Below, one piece after another: positions 48,862 through 58,276 of a stretch of DNA of 64,000 nt. Both the position numbers and the translations under genes were made by a program. Source of the DNA: Fimbriimonadaceae bacterium (GTDB lineage Bacteria; Armatimonadota; Fimbriimonadia; Fimbriimonadales; Fimbriimonadaceae); NCBI GenBank assembly GCA_019694835.1, contig JAIBBE010000002.1, forward strand, positions 62,001 through 126,000, read 5' to 3'. Every line of letters begins with the position of its first letter. Positions within the stretch are counted from its first letter, which is position 1. The notes under the pieces are model-generated. The model ran no database searches. It saw only the letters and a list, made by a program, of their open reading frames with translations, and was not told the DNA's origin.

Positions 48862-48866
48862 CCTGG

Positions 48867-49739
48867 CTAGCTGAGCATGCCGATGGCTTCTGACGATTCG
48901 GCCAGCTTTATCTCGATCGCGGAGCGGATTCGGGCGAAATCGTCGTCCGAGAATCCCAGCCAAGCCAAGACCGTCGGATCGATCGTTCCGTCCGGCCAAT
49001 CCTTGTCTCCTGCCATGACCGAGTTAGCGAGCCGGTCGGCGGCGTGTACGCAGTACAACATGGGCGTCGGATCACCGGCGAACTCGCCTTCATGGCGGCC
49101 GATGAGCATGACGAGCTGATCGGGAAAGTTCCACGCGACGGCCAGTCGTTGCCCAATTTCGGCGTGGTCCGAACCAAACACCGGACGTTCCAGTTCAACG
49201 ATGTTTTTGTGAAGGCGCTCCGATTCGGTGAGAATGAGCTGGTAGTTCGACGTGAAGGTCGAAAAGAGGAACAACTTGCCCACGTCGTGGAGGAGTCCAC
49301 CGAGGAAAACGGTTTCCTGATCCTTGGCATCGAGCCGCTTCTCCCGCGCGATCATTTGCGCGCCGCTGGCAGCCGTTAGCGCGTGCTCCCAGCACTCCCG
49401 CTGGATTTCCCGGGCACGGGGCGTTCTCGCGGAGAATATGCCGAGGGCAGACACGCTGAGGACCAGATTGCGGACCTGCTGGAAGCCAAGAATCACGACG
49501 GCTTGGCTGATGCTGGAAACCTGCCGGGGGAGGCCAAAATACGATGAATTGACAACACGAAGCAGCTTGGCCGAGATCGCTTGGTCGGCACCGATGACAT
49601 CTTCAACCTCGGTCGAAGTCGTATCATCTTTACCGGTCATATCCAAGAGGCGCGTGACGACCGCGGGCAAAGGGGGCAGATCGCGGAGAGCCTTATCGAC
49701 GTATTGCTTGCAAGAGAGTTTTCCGGCTGGAATTGACAT
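48867..49739 (-). CDS. HDOD domain signalling protein
   Basis: 290-residue regulatory protein. The HDOD domain spans about 15-215, with LPPLPAVVTRLLDM at the start and LGGLLHDVGKLFLF in the middle, the HD motif region. HDOD proteins act in motility, c-di-GMP or cell-cycle signalling, usually as scaffolds without proven catalysis. It starts at ATG 49739; TAATA-rich DNA and AAGGG lie upstream. It precedes trhO with 17 bp between, so the two may share a transcript. Confidence 0.9.
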   Translation of the reverse strand: MSIPAGKLSCKQYVDKALRDLPPLPAVVTRLLDMTGKDDTTSTEVEDVIGADQAISAKLLRVVNSSYFGLPRQVSSISQAVVILGFQQVRNLVLSVSALGIFSARTPRAREIQRECWEHALTAASGAQMIAREKRLDAKDQETVFLGGLLHDVGKLFLFSTFTSNYQLILTESERLHKNIVELERPVFGSDHAEIGQRLAVAWNFPDQLVMLIGRHEGEFAGDPTPMLYCVHAADRLANSVMAGDKDWPDGTIDPTVLAWLGFSDDDFARIRSAIEIKLAESSEAIGMLS

Positions 49740-49818
49740 ATGAAAATAACCCTTCTAAGTGTCGGTTCAAGGTTCGAAATTCTTGAGTGATTCAAGTGTA
49801 TTTCAAGAAGTTTGCGGC

Positions 49819-50727
49819 ATGAACAAAGAGCCGATTCGGCACTCCACTCCGGCGACGATCGAGCCCTCCGTGTGGCGGGCGGGGGTGAAGCTGCCGCGCT
49901 ACCCGTACCGGTACGTAACGGGCTTCTCAATCCTCGGACAGACGATGGCCGGCCTAATCGCGGTGGGTGTGCTGTGCTTGGGATTGTCGTTCGACCCGAC
50001 CCTTTCATTTGCGGAGGCGATGGCGCTCGCGCTGATCGGAACCGCGCTGATTCTGTTGCCCCTTGGGGATCGGGCGAACACGCGAATCGCACCTCTCTCC
50101 ATTTATGCCCTGAATCCTCACGCGACGCAGCGAGTCCCGTGCGTGGTGATCTTGACCGTCGACGGGTTCGAACTTTGGCGGGACATGGGTGTGGTTGGGT
50201 TCGATGATGTTCGGCTGGTTTACGCGGGGCTGCGGACCTCGTTCTCACTCCGGCCCGAGAACCTCTTTGGTTCGGACCCCTCCGGCTCCATCATCAAGGG
50301 ATTTCGTAGGATTCGGCTACGGCAGCCGGGAGAATCCAAGGTGCTAATCGAGTTTCGGCCTTTCGAGCGGTTCGGTGAAGGCGATTCCGAAAACCGGAGG
50401 GACTTGTGCCACCATCTCGTGCGTGTAGCGCGCGACAATGCGGTTTCGGGACCAGCGGCCACGGGCTCGACCCAATGGCCACTCTTAACCATGTCTCGAA
50501 GTGAAACTGAAGTAGCCAGCAAGAAGTCATTCCTGCTCGAGATACTCAGCATCTTGCCGCCCTTCATCGCGGCAACCTACTTTAATCGGTGGGAAATTTA
50601 CTTGCTCGCAGGGTGGTGCGCGTTCATCGGTCTAAGTCGGTTCCTCGACCGGTCACGCCACTTTCGCCAATTTCTCAAGGCCCGCGAAGAGGCAGACGAA
50701 CCGGCATCTCTGCCGGGAAAGGTGTGA
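49819..50727 (+). CDS. membrane protein with two N-terminal and two C-terminal TM helices, unknown
   Basis: 302-residue protein. Two N-terminal TM helices (about 36-60 and 66-80) and a hydrophobic pair near the C-terminus (about 245-275) enclose a cytosolic beta-rich region (about 90-230) that resembles PH-like or DUF-type membrane-associated domains. Neither a family nor an enzyme motif was recognised. The start is ATG 49819; the frame also opens at GTG 49759. It is divergent from the HDOD gene. Confidence 0.7.
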   Translation: MNKEPIRHSTPATIEPSVWRAGVKLPRYPYRYVTGFSILGQTMAGLIAVGVLCLGLSFDPTLSFAEAMALALIGTALILLPLGDRANTRIAPLSIYALNPHATQRVPCVVILTVDGFELWRDMGVVGFDDVRLVYAGLRTSFSLRPENLFGSDPSGSIIKGFRRIRLRQPGESKVLIEFRPFERFGEGDSENRRDLCHHLVRVARDNAVSGPAATGSTQWPLLTMSRSETEVASKKSFLLEILSILPPFIAATYFNRWEIYLLAGWCAFIGLSRFLDRSRHFRQFLKAREEADEPASLPGKV

Positions 50728-50820
50728 GAAGTCGCAACTTGGGAGTGCTTCGAGCGGCAAACTTGTTGTAAGATAGAACCCAGAGGGCCTTTTGGCCCGC
50801 CTTGTGTTGAGGAGAGTTAC

Positions 50821-51393
50821 ATGCTGAATTCGTTGCTCGGCGTCTTCGCCTTCGCCCCGGCCCTGATCGACAACCCGATTACCTGTCCGATCAGCGCGAA
50901 CGTCCCGTTTGCCGATTCCCCAATCGTCGATTACAATGGTGCCCGCTTCACCCTCTGCGGCCCCAACTGCGTGTCGAAATTCCAAACGGGTACCGCGAAG
51001 GTCTTGTCGACCGTCATTCGCTCGGGCCGAACCGTTGGTGAGGGTCTCTTCGACCCCGTCAGCAAGTTCCGCGCCGATAACTCCCGCAACTTCGTCTCCT
51101 CCAGCGACTATCAGGGCATCCGCTACTACTTCGACTCGAAGGAAAACAAGAAGATTTTCGATGAGAATCCGCGGCTGTACGCTGTCCTCCCGTCGCGAGA
51201 GTGCCTGGTCGATCCCGTCACCGGCAACGCCCTCGGCAACTACGACCGAGCCATCGCCTACGCCGACTACTCGGGTGTTCGGTACTACTTCGGCGAAGTC
51301 AGTTCGCAATCCACGTTCGCTGGCAACCCGGCCCAGTACGCCGCTTCGATGACGCAGTACCTCCAGTCTCCGCGTTCCATCAAGATGCGCTAA
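50821..51393 (+). CDS. small protein with YHS/TRASH-like repeats
   Basis: 190-residue protein built of three similar units. The first (ITCPISANVPFADSPIVDYNGARFTLCGPNCVSKF, about residues 20-54) has the Cys spacing of YHS/TRASH metal-binding domains; the second (about 78-118) and third (about 127-170, CLVDPVTGNALGNYDR) keep the aromatic core but lose Cys. GAGGAG lies 5-6 nt before ATG 50821 and TAAGAT at 50769-50774 is a possible -10. Such domains bind heavy metals in sensors or chaperones; function here is not proven. Confidence 0.65.
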   Translation: MLNSLLGVFAFAPALIDNPITCPISANVPFADSPIVDYNGARFTLCGPNCVSKFQTGTAKVLSTVIRSGRTVGEGLFDPVSKFRADNSRNFVSSSDYQGIRYYFDSKENKKIFDENPRLYAVLPSRECLVDPVTGNALGNYDRAIAYADYSGVRYYFGEVSSQSTFAGNPAQYAASMTQYLQSPRSIKMR

Positions 51394-51658
51394 CCGCGCG
51401 TCATTGGCACTTGATGTTCGAGCGAATGTTCGTCCTCCCCACATTGAAGGGGAGGACGTTTCGGTTTGAGCCCTTGCGATCGGCTTGTCGCTACAGCCGA
51501 AGACCTACCGGGTGCCTTGAAAATCCCACCCGGAAAGGGTAAAATGCTGTCCTATCAATCGCGGGCTGGAGGCTCATTTCTTGGGCCGCACGTGGTGTGA
51601 GTCGGATTGGGCGGGTGACTGCCGATCCAATAAATCCAAGGACCCATTACAAACACAC

Positions 51659-52861
51659 ATGGCTAGACAGAAATTCGAGAGGAACAAGCCTCACGTTAAC
51701 ATCGGCACCATCGGCCACGTCGACCACGGAAAGACGTCGCTGACGGCCGCGATCACCCAGTCTCTCGCCCTCAAGGGCCACGCCAAGAAGGTCTCCTACG
51801 ACGAGATTGACAGCGCGCCGGAAGAGAAGGCTCGTGGCATCACCATTAACATCTCGCACCAGGAGTACGAGACGGATACGCGTCACTACGCGCACGTCGA
51901 CTGTCCTGGCCACGCCGACTTCATCAAGAACATGATCACCGGCGCGGCGCAGATGGATGGCGCGATCCTCGTCGTTGCTGCGACCGACGGCCCCATGCCC
52001 CAGACGCGGGAGCACATCCTGCTCGCCCGCCAAGTCGGCGTGCCCTACATCGTCGTCTTCATCAACAAGACGGACCTCGTCGATGACGCAGAGTTGCTTG
52101 AGCTGGTCGAGATGGAAGTCAATGACCTCCTCGAGAAGTACGGGTTCAAGAACTGCCCAATCGTCAAGGGTTCGGCTGTCAAGGCTTTGGAAGCTCTCGA
52201 GAAGGGCGCTGGCGTCGACGATCCGGCTCTGCAGCCGGTCTGGGATCTCATGAATGCGGTTGACAGCCACATTCCGACCCCCGAGCGCGATAAGGACAAG
52301 CCGTTCCTGATGGCCGTCGAAGACGTGTTCACCATCACCGGTCGAGGCACCGTTGCTACCGGTCGTGTCGAGCGCGGTCAGCTCAAGTCGATGGAGGAAG
52401 TCGAGATCGTCGGTTTGCACGAAGCGACCCGAAAGACGGTCTGCACGGGCGTCGAGATGTTCCGCAAGACGCTCGACTACTGTGAGGCAGGCGACAACGT
52501 CGGTCTGCTCCTTCGCGGTGTCGACCGAAAGGACATCGAGCGCGGTCAGGTCGTGGCCAAACCCGGTTCCATCAAACCTCACACGAAGTTCGACGCTGAG
52601 ACGTACGTTCTCTCGAAAGAAGAGGGCGGGCGCCACACGCCGTTCGTTACCGGCTACCGACCGCAGTTCTACTTCCGAACGACGGACGTTACCGGAACGC
52701 TGAACCTCCCGACCGGCGTCGAGATGGTCATGCCCGGCGACAATATCACCATGACGATCGAGTTGATCCAGCCGATCGCTATGGAGCTCGGCTCCAAGTT
52801 CGCTATCCGAGAGGGTGGCCGAACGGTCGGTGCTGGGACGATCACGAAGGTCTACGACTAA
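51659..52861 (+). CDS. tuf: translation elongation factor Tu
   Basis: GTPase that delivers aminoacyl-tRNA to the ribosome. 400 residues with G1 GHVDHGKTS (about 19-27), RGITI, G3 DCPGHADF (about 81-88), G4 NKTD, and the two beta-barrel domains ending in [10 protein letters not shown]. The start is ATG 51659. It stands alone: fusA, rpsL and rpsG are not upstream and no tRNA-Trp or secE follows, although secE-nusG lie 39 kb away. An intrinsic terminator follows. Confidence 0.98.
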   Translation: MARQKFERNKPHVNIGTIGHVDHGKTSLTAAITQSLALKGHAKKVSYDEIDSAPEEKARGITINISHQEYETDTRHYAHVDCPGHADFIKNMITGAAQMDGAILVVAATDGPMPQTREHILLARQVGVPYIVVFINKTDLVDDAELLELVEMEVNDLLEKYGFKNCPIVKGSAVKALEALEKGAGVDDPALQPVWDLMNAVDSHIPTPERDKDKPFLMAVEDVFTITGRGTVATGRVERGQLKSMEEVEIVGLHEATRKTVCTGVEMFRKTLDYCEAGDNVGLLLRGVDRKDIERGQVVAKPGSIKPHTKFDAETYVLSKEEGGRHTPFVTGYRPQFYFRTTDVTGTLNLPTGVEMVMPGDNITMTIELIQPIAMELGSKFAIREGGRTVGAGTITKVYD

Positions 52862-52884
52862 GGGTCGTCTGGCCTAGAGAGGAA

Positions 52885-52919
52885 GCGTCCCGACGAGAAA
52901 TCGTCGGGACGCTCTTTTT
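52885..52919 (+). terminator. intrinsic terminator of tuf
   Basis: GCGTCCCGACGA and TCGTCGGGACGC form a perfect 12-bp stem with a GAAA tetraloop, followed by TCTTTTT. It is the best terminator in the window. Confidence 0.93.
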
Positions 52920-52966
52920 GTCCGCAGCTCATCGCCAATGGCAATTCTTCATTTGCATTGCCAACA

Positions 52967-53248
52967 ATGCTATGGCGGAATGGATCCATACATCGCGTGC
53001 TCATTGATCGATTTGGTCGAATACTCAACCCAAAGCAAACACGAGACCAGCTTGGACTCTTTGAGGGGGCCAGGCTCCAGCTCGAGGTGTCCGGCGAAAC
53101 AATACTTCTCCGTCCGGACATGCCTGACGGAATGTTGTTTCGTGAGCGCGGAGTTCTCGTCTGGAGCAGTCGACCCCTGGACGCGGATGTCAATGACGTC
53201 ATTGACCAGGTGCGGGAAGACCGAACCAAGAAGATCAGGGGTAGCTGA
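52967..53248 (+). CDS. AbrB/MazE-type antitoxin of a PIN toxin pair
   Basis: 93-residue protein whose central part (VLIDRFGRILNPKQTRDQLGLFEG, about residues 11-34, then ARLQLEVSGETILLRP) is a SpoVT-AbrB swapped-hairpin DNA-binding domain as found in VapB/MazE antitoxins. The acidic C-terminus (DADVNDVIDQVREDRTKK) would wrap the toxin. The start is uncertain: ATG 52967 or GTG 52997. It lies between the tuf terminator and the toxin gene, which begins 2 nt after its stop. Confidence 0.75.
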   Translation: MLWRNGSIHRVLIDRFGRILNPKQTRDQLGLFEGARLQLEVSGETILLRPDMPDGMLFRERGVLVWSSRPLDADVNDVIDQVREDRTKKIRGS

Positions 53249-53250
53249 CG

Positions 53251-53679
53251 ATGTTAGCCGTTGACTCTAGCGTTCTTGTCGCTGCCCTCATGGTGTCACA
53301 CGAGAAGCATTTGGCGGCGCTGTCCTGGCTTGAGAGTGCTGCGAGCGGTACCTTGACCCTTATTGTGTGTCAGCAGTCCATCGCGGAAGTCTACGCGACG
53401 CTGACAACGATGCCGGGCGCATCGCGAGTACCGCCACCCGTTGCCTGGCAACTCATCGTTGGTCTTACGGAAATGGTTACCGTCGTTGAACTCAAACCCG
53501 ATGACTACGTCGACGCGGTTTCGCGACTCGCTACGCTCGGTGTCTTGGGAGGAGCGATTTACGACTGCCTCATTCTGATCGCGGCAGAGAACTCCGGCGC
53601 GGAGAAGTTCGTAACGGGTAATCGTAGACACTTCCATCGCCAGCCGCAACGACGTCCAGTCGAAATCATCTCCATTTAG
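53251..53679 (+). CDS. PIN-domain ribonuclease toxin (VapC-like)
   Basis: 142-residue predicted toxin that cleaves RNA. The PIN acidic residues are in place: D5 (LAVDSSVL), E45 (SIAEVYATL), D104 in AIYDCLILIAA, and the TGNRRHF segment near 121 replaces the more usual TxNxxDF. Length is normal for VapC. It is coupled to the AbrB-type antitoxin upstream. The pair probably arrived as a small cassette after tuf. It is convergent with the following secreted-protein gene. Confidence 0.88.
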   Translation: MLAVDSSVLVAALMVSHEKHLAALSWLESAASGTLTLIVCQQSIAEVYATLTTMPGASRVPPPVAWQLIVGLTEMVTVVELKPDDYVDAVSRLATLGVLGGAIYDCLILIAAENSGAEKFVTGNRRHFHRQPQRRPVEIISI

Positions 53680-53815
53680 AATCAACCCTTACGCAGGACC
53701 AAAGCCTTAAAGACTGCAGGAGACCAATTGCGCAATAATGCCTCCTTGCCAAGACGCGTATCGAATCCAAACCCGTAGAGCACACCCGAGTCCCACGAAC
53801 AGGTGATTGCGGATT

Positions 53816-53856
53816 GCAGATAAGCGGTTCCCCACTCTGGAGAACCGCTTGTCTGC
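53816..53856. terminator. bidirectional hairpin between the toxin and the secreted protein genes
   Basis: GCAGATAAGCGGTTC and GAACCGCTTGTCTGC pair over 15 bp with one wobble, loop 11 nt. It lies in the 200-bp gap between convergent genes; the rest of that gap shows nothing. Confidence 0.6.
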
Positions 53857-53879
53857 TTCTGCGAATCGCGAAACGGGTC

Positions 53880-54611
53880 TTATCGCGTAATCGCAAAGGT
53901 CTGCTGAAGATCGACTGAGGGGCATCCGTAGTTGCCGACGAAGGCATGGAGCGTGGCCGACGTGTTAAAGACGACGTTGCTGGTGCCAATAAACCACGAC
54001 TGAGACCCGGTGGTCTGTCCTTCAGGGATCCAGTATCCGTGCCAGCCTGATACGAGGAATCGTGCCTTAGTCCCGACGAGGTAACACTCGATCCACTGCC
54101 CACCAACTTGCGCAGGGCCGTCGAGAGTCACGGTCATAGCTGGCTGGGTACCGTTTTGGCCCCCGCGAACCGAGTAGGTCGACAGGGTCAAGCCAACCAA
54201 GTTGCCTGCTCGCCCGGCATTCATCAACTCGGCGCGTCCACTTGCATAGAGGGTGTAATTCGTACCATTATCTCGAAAATAGTCGACGCTGCCATACCAG
54301 TATTGATTGGCATTCATTCCTGCAATAGCCTCGGAGTATGTAAGGTAACCCGAACCCCAACCGCCGTACGGTCTGAAGTAGGTTTTCGTAACACGACGAC
54401 CGTCATTGTTGCGAGTCATCACCAGTCTCACCGTGTGAACATTCGCGGGCGGTGCCGTTGCCGTGCGAAGCGAGATTGCCGCGTATCGGTTGGAATTCAG
54501 GCGACATGAACCGCTGATCGTCTCTGCCCAAGAACTCGTCGTCATGAGGCAAGTGAAAGCGAAGACCGTGGCCATCGAAGCAGAGAACTTGATCTGAATA
54601 TGTTTGGACAT
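53880..54611 (-). CDS. secreted protein, unknown
   Basis: 243-residue exported protein. A signal peptide ends near residue 29 (SSWAET). The mature part has many Gly, Tyr and Trp residues (PYGGWGSGYLTYS, GWHGYWIPEGQTTG) and a few Cys that could form disulfides; it looks like a beta-sandwich. AGGGG lies about 6-7 nt before ATG 54611. No family was recognised; a surface or matrix role is possible. Confidence 0.7.
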   Translation of the reverse strand: MSKHIQIKFSASMATVFAFTCLMTTSSWAETISGSCRLNSNRYAAISLRTATAPPANVHTVRLVMTRNNDGRRVTKTYFRPYGGWGSGYLTYSEAIAGMNANQYWYGSVDYFRDNGTNYTLYASGRAELMNAGRAGNLVGLTLSTYSVRGGQNGTQPAMTVTLDGPAQVGGQWIECYLVGTKARFLVSGWHGYWIPEGQTTGSQSWFIGTSNVVFNTSATLHAFVGNYGCPSVDLQQTFAITR

Positions 54612-54727
54612 TTGTTACCCCTGTTTGAATTGAACTCTTTGCGAGTTCTGTTGCTAATGTGAGCCCAAGCAGGAGATCTGTTGCGAGTAGTGGAAGTGAG
54701 TAGGACTTATGACCTATTTCGATGCTC

Positions 54728-55096
54728 TTAACGGATCTTATCCGACGGCAATTCTCCCCGGAAGCCGGGGATCATGAGGACGCAGAGGCGGTTGGTGTCG
54801 GACGACGCCGTCACTTTGTGATGCACGCCAGCGGGGATGAGGATGAGTTCTTCGCTTTCGAGGCGCTGATGCGCGATGGCGTTGGTCGACGGATCGTAGG
54901 TCTCCACCTCGATCCAGCCGTCGAGGACGAAGTAGATCTCGTCGAACTCGGGGTGGTAGTGACCGATGGTGGGCTTGATGTTCGGGCAAACGGCGACGTT
55001 GAGCTTGTCATAGTCGCTGGTCCCGAGGATCATATCGACTTCGCCGCAGGTCACGGTCTGCTGGCGGATCAAGTCTTTCTGGAGTTTGACGATCAT
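54728..55096 (-). CDS. cupin-domain protein
   Basis: 122-residue single-cupin protein. The two cupin motifs are GHYHPEFDEIYFVLDG (about 45-60, three metal ligands) and LILIPAGVHHKV (about 84-95). Many such small cupins are sugar or metabolite isomerases or oxygenases, but no substrate can be named. The start is ATG 55096, with TATTCT 7 nt upstream; longer frames into 55291 read repeat DNA. It is divergent from the large BNR-repeat gene. Confidence 0.85.
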   Translation of the reverse strand: MIVKLQKDLIRQQTVTCGEVDMILGTSDYDKLNVAVCPNIKPTIGHYHPEFDEIYFVLDGWIEVETYDPSTNAIAHQRLESEELILIPAGVHHKVTASSDTNRLCVLMIPGFRGELPSDKIR

Positions 55097-55103
55097 GGGT
55101 CCT

Positions 55104-55109
55104 AGAATA
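55104..55109 (-). promoter_or_regulatory. -10-like box TATTCT, 7 nt before the cupin start
   Basis: The spacer AGGACCC can also be read as a close ribosome site. Confidence 0.45.
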
Positions 55110-55118
55110 GCCTTGTGG

Positions 55119-55152
55119 GGACCTATAGGACATATCGGACCTATTGACCTAT
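55119..55152. repeat. four tandem 8-9 bp GGACCTAT words
   Basis: GGACCTATA, GGACATATC, GGACCTATT and GACCTATC follow one another in the 112-bp divergent gap between the cupin and BNR-repeat genes. Related GGACCGATT words occur at 8370 and in the 10128-10265 repeats. Confidence 0.75.
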
Positions 55153-55208
55153 CGCCAAAGCACGGCCCCTCCTTGCACAGCGGCATCAAATTAGGGTCAG
55201 ATGTCGGA

Positions 55209-58200
55209 GTGATTCGAAAGCTCCTCGCCTTCTCGTTGCTGGCTGTCGCCCTCCACTGCCCAGCCCAAGCCCCCGACATCACCGCAGGCATGAAATGGCG
55301 GGAAGTCGGACCCGCACGAGGGGGGCGGTCGGTGGCGTGCGCGGGCTCGCAGGTGAGGCCGGAGGAGTACTACTTCGGGGCGACGGGCGGTGGCATTTGG
55401 AAGACCACCAATGCGGGCAAGGAATGGAATTGCGTCTCTGACGGTTTCCTGGGAACCGCATCCGTAGGCGCACTAGCCATTGACCCCAAGAACCCCGACA
55501 TCGTTTACGCGGGAATGGGGGAGAAGGACATCCGCGGCAATATCTCGCACGGCGACGGCATGTACAAGACAACCGACGGGGGCAAGACGTGGAAGCACAT
55601 TGGCCTCCGCGAAACGCAGACCATCGCCCGAATCGTCATCGATCCGACGGACACAAACACCCTGTACGTCGCTGCGCTTGGCCACATCTACGGACCCAAC
55701 AAGGAGCGGGGCCTTTACAAGTCGACCGATGCCGGAGAGACCTGGACGCAGGTCCTCTTCGAGAGCGAAAAAGCCGGGGCCATCGACATCGAACTCGACC
55801 CCTTCAATTCAAAAACTCTCTACGCCGCGACCTGGGAGGCTTGGCGGACACCCTACACCCTCAACAGCGGTGGCCCCGGAAGCAAGCTCTGGAAGAGCAC
55901 CGACGCGGGTAAGACCTGGACCAACTTAAGCGCCAACCCGGGATTGCCGAAGGGCGTGCTCGGCAAGATTGGCGTTTCCCCGTCGCCCGCCAAGAAAGGC
56001 CGCATCTACGCGATCATCGAGGCGCACGAAGGCGGCGTCTTCCGCAGCGACGACAGCGGCGCGACGTGGACCCTCACCAACGACAGTCGCGAATGGCGGC
56101 AGCGGGCCTGGTACTACACGCACATCATCGCCGACCCGAAGAATGCCGACGGCGTTTGGGTGCTTAACGTGTCAGTGGGGCGTTCCACCGACGGCGGCAA
56201 AACCTTCACCCAACGCGGTGCGGGGCACAGCGACAACCACGATATGTGGATCGCACCCAACGACCCGGACCGCATGATCGTCAGCAACGACGGCAGCGCG
56301 TGCGTGACGAGCGATGGCGGCTCAACTTGGAGTTCCCAAGCGATTCCTACCGCCCAGATCTATCACATCTCGACCGACAACGCCTGGCCCTACCGCCTCC
56401 TCGGTGCCCAGCAAGATAACAGCACCATCCGCATTCTCAACACGGCTCGACCCTCGACCACCCCGTCTCGCGGGGGGACGCCGGATTGGACGGGGACGGC
56501 TGGCGGCGAGTCGGGATACGTTGTCGCCAAACCCAATGATCCCGACATCGTCTTCGGCGGCAACTATGGCGGCGACCTTGACATGCTCAATCACCGCACC
56601 AATCAGCGGCGCGGCGTCAACCCGTGGCCGGATATGGCGATGGGACGCGCCGCGGTTGACCTGGACGAGCGGTTCCAGTGGACCTTCCCGATCGTCTTCT
56701 CACCCCACAATCCGGACCTGATGTACACCTGCTCGCAGCACGTCTTCAAAACTCTGAACGGCGGGGAGACCTGGACCAAGATCAGTCTGGACCTCAGCAA
56801 GAACGATCCGCGCACGCTCCAATCCTCCGGCGGCCCGATCACCAAAGACAACACGAGCGTCGAGTACTACGGCACCGTTTTCACCCTCGCCGAGTCGCCG
56901 CTCCAGGCTGGGATTCTCTGGGCGGGATCGGACGATGGCCTTGTCCACGTCTCTCAAGATGCGGGCGGAAGCTGGCAGAAGATCACCCCGAAGGGCATGC
57001 CGGAGTGGGGGCTTTGCAGTATGATCGAGGCCTCGCCGCACGACAAGGCGAGCGCCTTCTTGGCCGTCGACAACCACGAAAACGACGACTACAGCCCCTA
57101 CATCTATCGCACTTCGGACTTCGGCAAGAAGTGGACCAAAGTCGTCAACGGCATCCCCGCCGAAACCTTCGTTCGGGTCGTCCGCGAGGATCCTCTCAAG
57201 CCAGGGTTGCTGTTCGCGGGGACGGAGCGAGGCGTGTATTACAGCACCAACTACGGCGACAACTGGAAGCCCCTGCAGATGAATCTGCCGCTCACGCCGG
57301 TCCACGACCTCGTGATCAAGAACAGCGACCTCTGCATCGCCACCCACGGTCGCGGATTCTGGATTCTCGACGACATCTCACCGCTTCGCCAATCCGCCGA
57401 CCTCGGCACCGACCGCGCCTTCCTCTTCCGCCCGCGCGACAACTTCCGGCCGGGTCCGGTCTCGTTCGCGTACTACCTGCCGAAGGAGGCGAAGAAAGTG
57501 GCAGTGGAGATCGTCGATGGCAAGGGAGAGGTCGTCGCCCGGAGCGAGAATTTGGAGACCAACGCTGGTCTTCAGCGCTTCTCGGCCCAGTTACGCTATC
57601 CCGGTTATCGTGGCTTCCCCGGAATGATCTTCTGGGGCGGAGGCGGCGGCTCGATTCCGGCTGCGGCGGGTCTCTACACGATCCGGCTCGATGTCGACGG
57701 GCAAAAGTTGAATGAGAAGATTCGGCTCAAATTGAATCCGAACAGCACGACCAACGAAGCCGACACCGTCGCCCAAACCGAGTTCGCGCGCCGAGTCGCC
57801 GCACGCGTTCAAGAAGCCAACGACGCGGTCTCGATCATCCGCGAACTCAAGAAAGCGATCGATGCTTCGGGTGGCTCTTCATCTGACGCCGACGCCCTGA
57901 AGAAGCAGCTCTCGGCGGTTGAAGAGGAGATCTACCAAGTGCGCAATCGCAGCGGCCAAGACCCTCTCAACTACCCCGTCAAGCTCAATAACCGGCTCGC
58001 TGGTCTCTTCGGCGAGATCCTTAGCGGCGACTTCCCGCCCAGCGATCAGAGCTATCAAGTCTTTGGAAAGCTCACCGTATTGCTTCAGGTGCAATTGGAT
58101 GCGCTCGAGGGCATCCGCAAAGGCACATTTGCTCGCTTTAATGACGGCCTTCGCCAGAAAGGCAAAAAAGTGATCGAGTGGCCCAAGCCTGTCATGGCGG

Positions 58201-58232
58201 AATCGACGGGAAGGGGACGCCGAGGAGATTAA
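55209..58232 (+). CDS. large secreted BNR/sortilin-like beta-propeller protein
   Basis: 1007-residue exported protein. The signal peptide (about 1-21) is followed by many BNR/Asp-box motifs of the type STDAGETW, TTDGGKTW and SDDSGATW between residues 40 and 720, as in the two-propeller VPS10/sortilin-like 'glycosyl hydrolase' proteins found in Acidobacteria and Bacteroidetes. A C-terminal beta domain and a coiled-coil-like helical end (about 855-960) follow. The start is GTG 55209; the longer frame begins in repeat DNA. Its ligand and any catalytic role are unknown. Confidence 0.85.
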   Translation: MIRKLLAFSLLAVALHCPAQAPDITAGMKWREVGPARGGRSVACAGSQVRPEEYYFGATGGGIWKTTNAGKEWNCVSDGFLGTASVGALAIDPKNPDIVYAGMGEKDIRGNISHGDGMYKTTDGGKTWKHIGLRETQTIARIVIDPTDTNTLYVAALGHIYGPNKERGLYKSTDAGETWTQVLFESEKAGAIDIELDPFNSKTLYAATWEAWRTPYTLNSGGPGSKLWKSTDAGKTWTNLSANPGLPKGVLGKIGVSPSPAKKGRIYAIIEAHEGGVFRSDDSGATWTLTNDSREWRQRAWYYTHIIADPKNADGVWVLNVSVGRSTDGGKTFTQRGAGHSDNHDMWIAPNDPDRMIVSNDGSACVTSDGGSTWSSQAIPTAQIYHISTDNAWPYRLLGAQQDNSTIRILNTARPSTTPSRGGTPDWTGTAGGESGYVVAKPNDPDIVFGGNYGGDLDMLNHRTNQRRGVNPWPDMAMGRAAVDLDERFQWTFPIVFSPHNPDLMYTCSQHVFKTLNGGETWTKISLDLSKNDPRTLQSSGGPITKDNTSVEYYGTVFTLAESPLQAGILWAGSDDGLVHVSQDAGGSWQKITPKGMPEWGLCSMIEASPHDKASAFLAVDNHENDDYSPYIYRTSDFGKKWTKVVNGIPAETFVRVVREDPLKPGLLFAGTERGVYYSTNYGDNWKPLQMNLPLTPVHDLVIKNSDLCIATHGRGFWILDDISPLRQSADLGTDRAFLFRPRDNFRPGPVSFAYYLPKEAKKVAVEIVDGKGEVVARSENLETNAGLQRFSAQLRYPGYRGFPGMIFWGGGGGSIPAAAGLYTIRLDVDGQKLNEKIRLKLNPNSTTNEADTVAQTEFARRVAARVQEANDAVSIIRELKKAIDASGGSSSDADALKKQLSAVEEEIYQVRNRSGQDPLNYPVKLNNRLAGLFGEILSGDFPPSDQSYQVFGKLTVLLQVQLDALEGIRKGTFARFNDGLRQKGKKVIEWPKPVMAESTGRGRRGD

Positions 58233-58264
58233 CGGAGCCCAACCGGGGGCTGCGCTCCGGGTGC

Positions 58265-58270
58265 CACAAT
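58265..58270 (+). promoter_or_regulatory. -10-like box CACAAT, 6 nt before hisS
   Basis: The spacer is CTGAGG before ATG 58277. The 44-bp gap is too short for a normal leader. Confidence 0.45.
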
Positions 58271-58276
58271 CTGAGG

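Noticed and set aside
50785..50798. GGGCC-TTTT-GGCCC mini-hairpin before the YHS-like gene as a terminator or switch
   Set aside because: Only a 5-bp stem with no T tract; too weak to call.
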